Source: Pseudomonas putida (GTDB lineage: Bacteria > Pseudomonadota > Gammaproteobacteria > Pseudomonadales > Pseudomonadaceae). Taken from it: a stretch of 64,000 nt of DNA. Of the stretch, positions 59,750 through 64,000 are shown piece after piece; within the stretch, counting starts at the first letter, position 1, and every line of letters starts with the position of its first letter. The notes below the pieces were generated by a model that saw nothing but the letters and a program-made list of their open reading frames with translations, did no database searches and had not been told where the DNA came from. Position numbers and translations under genes: made by a program. The stretch covers positions 1,338,001-1,402,000 of the forward strand of contig NZ_CP109603.1 of NCBI RefSeq assembly GCF_025905425.1, written 5' to 3'.

Positions 59750-60253
59750 TCAGGGTTTTGAGAATCGGGGGGTGTCTTCCACCGCACTGTATTCAATTGC
59801 GGTGATTTCCCAAAAGGCATCGCCCGTTGGCGTACGTACCACAATCTCATCCCCTACTGCCTTGCCAATGCACGCACGTGCCATGGGTGAGTCGATAGAA
59901 ATAAAATCGTTTCTATCGTAAATTTCATCGCCGCCTACAATGCGGAATTTCTTGCTCTCATCTGCCTCGTTGACAATAGTTACCCAGGCCCCAAAGAAAA
60001 TCTTACCTTCTTGAGTGGGGGAGTAAGGCACGACACGAAGGTCTTCGATCCGCTTGCGGAGGTACCGTACACGGCGATCTATTTCCCTTAGCCTTTTTTT
60101 GTTGTACTGATAGTCCGCATTTTCACTTCGGTCGCCCAAAGACGCCGCCCAGGTTACTTTTCTAGTAATCTCCGGTCGCTCTTCACGCCACAGCCAATCC
60201 AGCTCATCTTTCAAGGATTGATAGCCAGCTTCAGTAATCAGATTAGTAGCCAT
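59750..60253 (-). CDS. greB: Transcription elongation factor GreB
   Basis: A 167-residue GreA/GreB factor. The N-terminal coiled coil includes TWAASLGDRSENADYQYNKK, with the acidic tip (D, E) that stimulates RNA cleavage in the polymerase. YNKKRLREIDRRVRYLRKRI marks it as GreB. It rescues backtracked transcription complexes. The start is at 60253. Confidence 0.94.
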   Translation of the reverse strand: MATNLITEAGYQSLKDELDWLWREERPEITRKVTWAASLGDRSENADYQYNKKRLREIDRRVRYLRKRIEDLRVVPYSPTQEGKIFFGAWVTIVNEADESKKFRIVGGDEIYDRNDFISIDSPMARACIGKAVGDEIVVRTPTGDAFWEITAIEYSAVEDTPRFSKP

Positions 60254-60334
60254 GCTTTGCCTGTTATCGATTCAATGTCTGGTCACAATGCACGGGCTTG
60301 CGCCATGCGCAGCGTCAGGAAGATCATTTACCCC

Positions 60335-61210
60335 TCACAGCTTTGCCAGCAGTTGCTGAAGTTTTTGTGTGGCATCACGCCCTGAGTAGGCGCGGCTCAG
60401 CAAATCGGTGGACATCGATTTGTACATGTCTACCGCTTGAGCCGAGGAGGTCACGCTGGCAATGCCCACATGGAGATTAGGCAGTTCGCCTAGGCGGTAG
60501 GGACTGACCGCCACGTAGCGCGTGGTGGGCTGTTCGAAGATCTGGAATGTGGCGCTGGGCAGTGCTTCATCGATCAGATAAATATTTGGATGATCGCTGT
60601 TCGAATCCACAACACTGATCAGGTTCTCGATTTCTCGTCGTGCCAGCAGCGCTCGCTCCATTCGCACGCTAGGCGGCAAATCCAAACGGCCTACCAAACC
60701 AATGTGCAGATAGCGTTCGATCTGGCGCAAGCTGACGATGGACTTTACTTGGAATTTTTGTCGGGAAAAGGTGGATTTCCGTTCGTCGAGAATACTCAGT
60801 ATCTGGTCCTCCATTGCCGCTTGCGCAGCACTGAAACCCTGAGGCCTGGCTTCGTAGAGCATCGTTTTGAACAGCTCAGAATACCCCGGCGTTGTCAGCA
60901 GGTACGAGAACGGGTCGAAGTAGGAGATGATACTGCTGGACCTGGCTTCAAGCTGCCGCATGCGCTCGAAGTACCCCAACGCATTGTCGAAGTATTCCGT
61001 GTCAGAGCCAAGCAGGCTGGTTAGCGACACTTTCAACAGTTCTGCCAAGCGTTCCAGCGTTTCGAGCTTTACGATTTTGCCGAGCTCAAGACGGTAGACG
61101 GCGGCACGCGAGATGCCGAGCTTCTCTGCGACCTGATCGGCGTTCAGCTGGCGGCCTATTCGAAATGCCCGAAGACGCTCGCCGATCGCTTCGTAATCAA
61201 TCTGGTTCAC
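60335..61210 (-). CDS. XRE-family regulator with C-terminal sensor region
   Basis: A 291-residue regulator. The N-terminal HTH (FRIGRQLNADQVAEKLGISR, AAVYRLELGKI) is followed by about 220 residues of helical/mixed sequence (e.g. SSIISYFDPFSYLLTTPGYS) of no named fold I can identify. It is divergent from the Tsx-like porin gene. The GTAT...TTAGAC sites in the shared region and before the next two genes make it the likely regulator of a small uptake regulon. Confidence 0.8.
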   Translation of the reverse strand: MNQIDYEAIGERLRAFRIGRQLNADQVAEKLGISRAAVYRLELGKIVKLETLERLAELLKVSLTSLLGSDTEYFDNALGYFERMRQLEARSSSIISYFDPFSYLLTTPGYSELFKTMLYEARPQGFSAAQAAMEDQILSILDERKSTFSRQKFQVKSIVSLRQIERYLHIGLVGRLDLPPSVRMERALLARREIENLISVVDSNSDHPNIYLIDEALPSATFQIFEQPTTRYVAVSPYRLGELPNLHVGIASVTSSAQAVDMYKSMSTDLLSRAYSGRDATQKLQQLLAKL

Positions 61211-61281
61211 TGAGAATCCTTATCATTTTTGGGTGAGTGCGCGTGTCCGACCAGATCGGCTTGACGAAGCCATGCTGCAAG

Positions 61282-61325
61282 TGTATCAATATTTAGACAG
61301 GCAAGGTTGTTCGTCTAAAAAATAC
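61282..61325. promoter_or_regulatory. Inverted pair of TTTAGAC motifs, candidate XRE operator
   Basis: TTTAGAC at 61292-61298 and GTCTAAA at 61313-61319, 14 bases apart, each with an outward GTAT/ATAC (GTATCAATATTTAGAC at 61283; GTCTAAAAAATAC at 61313). It is in the 302-base gap between the regulator and porin genes, which otherwise contains no gene I can support. Confidence 0.6.
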
Positions 61326-61512
61326 AAAAAAGGCCGGCTCATGTCTACCCAACCCACTTCGCGCCGTTCTGCGGGTATGTGTCATAGAACCCAGCTCGCA
61401 CCCTGTTGTAGCACTTCCTTGCCTGATTGCTTGGCTTTGGTCATTGAACCTTACAGCTAGGCAACATTCTTCTGCCCATTCGTAACCCAACAACCTGATT
61501 GGAGCTTCGGTA

Positions 61513-62367
61513 ATGAAGACCAGCATCGGCGTGCCCGTGTTCGCGTTTTTTTTGACCCCCGTTGTCATGGCAGGCCAACCCCCAGCCTTCAGCGACACCT
61601 TCATCGGATATCGCTACAGCAGCCATTTCTCAGACCCTGGCAAGAAGAAGGACGTGGCGAAGCACATTGCCCAGCTCACCCATGTCAGCACCTACGCATT
61701 GGGCCAGCAATTTGCGAACCTGGACGTGTTCAAGTCGGATCACAATGACCCCAAAAAGGACAGCGACAGTGGCGCCACCGAGATCTATCTGACCTACCGC
61801 AATCAACTGCAGTACGGCCGGATTTTCGATAAACCTCTAGCCTTCGGCCCGGTTAGGGATGTTGCGTTGACCATGGGGTTGGATTGGAACACCAAGAACA
61901 ACGCGTTCCAGTCGCGCAAGCGAATGGTGGTGATCGGTCCAACGCTCAAGTTCGCACTGCCGGCGGGTTTTCTCGACCTCAGCCTTTACTACGCACGGGA
62001 ATGGAACCACTGCGGCCTCGACATCTGTGACTTACCTGGCAACCACTCATCGATGCTGTTCGATCCGTTCTATCAGTTGAACCTGACGTGGGGTGTCCCG
62101 TTTGCGGTCGGCAGCGTGCCGATGAAATTCCAGGGCTTTTACAGCTACAACACCGAGAAAGGTGATGACTACCGGAACAACCCCACCGCTGATGAGCAAC
62201 TGATGCGTACGTCCTTGATGATCGATGCAGGACAGCTGGTCGGGGCACGGAAAAACGTGTTCTGGATCGGGCCAGGATACGAATACTGGCGTAACAAGTT
62301 CGGCAATCGAAAGGGGGAGGGTATCGATGTGGACGCGCTTTCCATCAACCTAGAATGGCACCTTTAA
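61513..62367 (+). CDS. Tsx-like outer-membrane channel
   Basis: A 284-residue protein with a signal peptide (VPVFAFFLTPVVMA, cleavage before GQPPAF), alternating amphipathic strands and a C-terminal Leu (SINLEWHL). This fits the Tsx/OmpK nucleoside-channel-like family of barrels (12 strands). Next to an MFS acid transporter it probably admits the same substrate through the outer membrane, as porins paired with aromatic-acid permeases do in P. putida. The start at 61513 has GGAGC upstream. Confidence 0.78.
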   Translation: MKTSIGVPVFAFFLTPVVMAGQPPAFSDTFIGYRYSSHFSDPGKKKDVAKHIAQLTHVSTYALGQQFANLDVFKSDHNDPKKDSDSGATEIYLTYRNQLQYGRIFDKPLAFGPVRDVALTMGLDWNTKNNAFQSRKRMVVIGPTLKFALPAGFLDLSLYYAREWNHCGLDICDLPGNHSSMLFDPFYQLNLTWGVPFAVGSVPMKFQGFYSYNTEKGDDYRNNPTADEQLMRTSLMIDAGQLVGARKNVFWIGPGYEYWRNKFGNRKGEGIDVDALSINLEWHL

Positions 62368-62383
62368 TGCTTATATCGCTTTG

Positions 62384-62512
62384 GTATGACTGAATAATCT
62401 AAATATTTAGACAGCCTCACGCACTAGCTGTACCCTGAAGAAAGCCCTTTGAAGGACCGGCAGGCGTAGTCCCTGGCGATCAAAGGCGCTGGGGCGTCTA
62501 AAAAACAATACA
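62384..62512. promoter_or_regulatory. GTAT/TTTAGAC motifs before the MFS gene
   Basis: TTTAGAC at 62406-62412 (AAATATTTAGACAG) and GTCTAAAAAACAATAC at 62496-62511, opposite orientations, 83 bases apart. The same motif pair as in the porin-regulator gap. Confidence 0.55.
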
Positions 62513-62532
62513 AAAAACAAGAGGTAGGCACG

Positions 62533-63768
62533 ATGGCTTCGTCTGACAAGGTTCAAAAAAAGGATGCGTCACCGCACAAAGCGTTGATTGCGAGCGTGAC
62601 GGGTTATGCCATGGACGGCTTCGACTTACTGATTCTCGGATTCATGCTGCCTGCGATCACCATCGGCCTTGCGCTGACCTCATCGGAGGCGGGCTCGCTG
62701 GTGACCTGGACGTTGCTGGGAGCGGTGGCAGGTGGACTGATTTTCGGCCAACTGAGCGATCGCTACGGCCGGGTTCGAATGCTGACCTTGTGTATCCTTA
62801 CCTTTTCTATTTTCACCGGTCTCTGTGCGGTCGCCCAAGGCTATTGGGACTTGTTGATTTATAGAACCCTCGCAGGTTTCGGATTGGGAGGTGAATTCGG
62901 CATTGGCATGGCGCTGATTGCTGAGACCTGGCCAGCTCACCGGCGCAACCGAGCGTCTTCGTACGTGGGCATGGGATGGCAAGCGGGTGTTCTTGCCGCT
63001 GCTCTTCTCACCCCATTGCTTCTGCCCTATATCGGCTGGCGTGGCATGTTCCTGGTCGGCTTGCTGCCTGCTTTCGTTTCGCTCATTGTCCGCCACACCA
63101 TGAGTGAGCCGGCTGAGTTCGTGAAGGCTGCGGCTGATCCTGTTCCTTTTGCCCGGCGATTCACTGACCTGTTCAAAGATCGGCAGACCACCAAGGCCAG
63201 TATCGGGGTGATGGTACTGACTTCGGTACAGAACTTTGGCTACTACGGCCTGATGATCTGGATGCCCAGCTACCTGTCCAAAAAATTCGGCTTCTCGCTC
63301 ATGGCGTCTGGTACCTGGACTGCAGTAACGGTGGTGGGCATGGCATTTGGGATCTGGTTGTTTGGTCAGCTGGCGGACCGCTTCGGCCGCAAAAAGATGT
63401 TCCTCCTTTACCAAGCCGGTGCAGCCTTAATGGTCATCGCCTATGCAAACCTTGATAACCCGACGGTGATGCTGTTCGCCGGCGCACTCATGGGGGTTTT
63501 CGTAAACGGCATGATCGGCGGCTATGGCGCTTTGATTTCAGACCTCTACCCGGCGCAGATTCGGGCCACAGCGCAGAACGTACTCTTTAACATTGGACGG
63601 GCCGCAGGCGGCTTCGGTCCTCTGGTGGTGGGGGCTGTAGCGCTCCATTACTCGTTCTCTGCCGCGATCATGCTGCTCTCGTCGCTTTACGTTGTGGCGA
63701 TGGCCGCTACGGTCTTTCTGCTTCCTGCCTGTCAAAGCGAACAGCTGAAAAAGCCTCAGCCGGCTTAA
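62533..63768 (+). CDS. MFS transporter, aromatic acid:H+ symporter (AAHS) type
   Basis: A 411-residue major facilitator protein with 12 membrane segments. The AAHS signature is visible: GYAMDGFDLLILGFMLPA in helix 1 (the DGFD motif), LSDRYGRVRML in loop 2-3 and LADRFGRKKMF in loop 8-9. The family imports carboxylic and aromatic acids such as benzoate, gallate or nicotinate analogues. The start at 62533 has AAGAGGTAGG upstream. Confidence 0.87.
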   Translation: MASSDKVQKKDASPHKALIASVTGYAMDGFDLLILGFMLPAITIGLALTSSEAGSLVTWTLLGAVAGGLIFGQLSDRYGRVRMLTLCILTFSIFTGLCAVAQGYWDLLIYRTLAGFGLGGEFGIGMALIAETWPAHRRNRASSYVGMGWQAGVLAAALLTPLLLPYIGWRGMFLVGLLPAFVSLIVRHTMSEPAEFVKAAADPVPFARRFTDLFKDRQTTKASIGVMVLTSVQNFGYYGLMIWMPSYLSKKFGFSLMASGTWTAVTVVGMAFGIWLFGQLADRFGRKKMFLLYQAGAALMVIAYANLDNPTVMLFAGALMGVFVNGMIGGYGALISDLYPAQIRATAQNVLFNIGRAAGGFGPLVVGAVALHYSFSAAIMLLSSLYVVAMAATVFLLPACQSEQLKKPQPA

Positions 63769-63805
63769 CTATCGAAGCCGACTATCAGGATGGCTTGTCT
63801 TATTT

Positions 63806-63936
63806 GTATCAAAAATTAGACATGGCGGTTTGGCTTCAGTACATTAACCCCAGGTAATCCCTGGAAAATCGCTTTATCTGCCGCCTCTACGTCGAGGCGG
63901 CAATTTCTATTGACCGTGCTGTATAAAAAATTAGAC
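63806..63936. promoter_or_regulatory. GTAT...TTAGAC direct repeats before the last gene
   Basis: GTATCAAAAATTAGAC at 63806-63821 and GTATAAAAAATTAGAC at 63921-63936 are nearly the same 16-mer, 115 bases apart. They match the site near 61283. A hairpin CCGCCTC/GAGGCGG at 63881-63900 between them may terminate the MFS transcript. Confidence 0.55.
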
Positions 63937-63954
63937 AAATGCGAGGCCACTTAA

Positions 63955-64000
63955 ATGAACGTGATTTCCGGTTGCTGCCAGGCCACTGCCATCACCCCAC
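63955..64000 (+). CDS. 5' end of a further gene (cut by window end)
   Basis: An ATG at 63955 opens a frame (MNVISGCCQATAITP) that runs off the window. The upstream GTAT...TTAGAC motif suggests it belongs to the same regulon as the porin and MFS genes, and so may be the catabolic enzyme. No function can be inferred from 15 residues. Confidence 0.45.
   Translation, partial: MNVISGCCQATAITP

Overview
The window looks like a chromosome segment from the Pseudomonas putida group. Gene order (aerotaxis receptor next to a PAS-GGDEF-EAL gene, a sigma54 regulator with a glycerol-type ABC transporter, folD, a tRNA array, then tig-clpP-clpX-lon-hupB-ppiD) matches what I recall of P. putida. Codon use is GC-rich, and REP elements of the type TGTGGGAGCGGGC are scattered between genes. 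The species call is inference from content; no search was run.

Layout. 1-1.5 kb: decayed IS5- and IS3-family remnants. 1.8-9.0 kb: a clearly more AT-rich, one-directional island. It encodes a BesD/HalD-type amino-acid radical halogenase (Fe ligand pattern H-x-G...H), a VOC protein, a DUF3291 protein, a heme-oxygenase-like diiron oxidase (HDO, the BesC fold), an ATP-grasp ligase, a CPA2 antiporter, an EamA exporter, a LysR regulator and a rubredoxin. This is the main candidate for an undescribed system: a small biosynthetic cluster for a chlorinated or chlorine-derived amino acid or dipeptide. 9.2-10.1 kb: a decayed aminotransferase marks the junction back to GC-rich DNA.

10.2-26.7 kb: ordinary accessory metabolism and signalling. 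It holds a histidine phosphatase, a TauE-type exporter, a XRE-cupin regulator divergent from an FAD amino-acid oxidase with RidA, a YkvI-type membrane protein, a dCache chemoreceptor with the amino-acid motif, a LysR/PACE efflux pair, a lipoprotein, a dicarboxylate symporter with two GntR regulators, then aer and the c-di-GMP protein. 27.0-31.8 kb: a 1605-residue LRR/NEL-type E3 ubiquitin ligase-like protein. 31.9-39.8 kb: an AcoR-like sigma54 activator divergent from a glpSTPQUV-like ABC operon, with a well-formed -24/-12 promoter and palindromic upstream sites between them.

40-51 kb: conserved core (folD; tRNA-Arg, -His, -Leu, -His; DUF6388; tig, clpP, clpX, lon, hupB, ppiD) with several clear terminators and a sigma32-like lon promoter. 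51-60 kb: patatin-like protein, small lipoprotein, CHAD protein, acyl-CoA thioesterase, Mpo1/DUF962 protein, a second chemoreceptor, TatD hydrolase, lytic transglycosylase, DoxX and greB. 60.3-64 kb: a XRE regulator, a Tsx-like porin, an MFS acid transporter and the start of another gene; their upstream regions share a GTAT...TTAGAC motif and probably form one small regulon.
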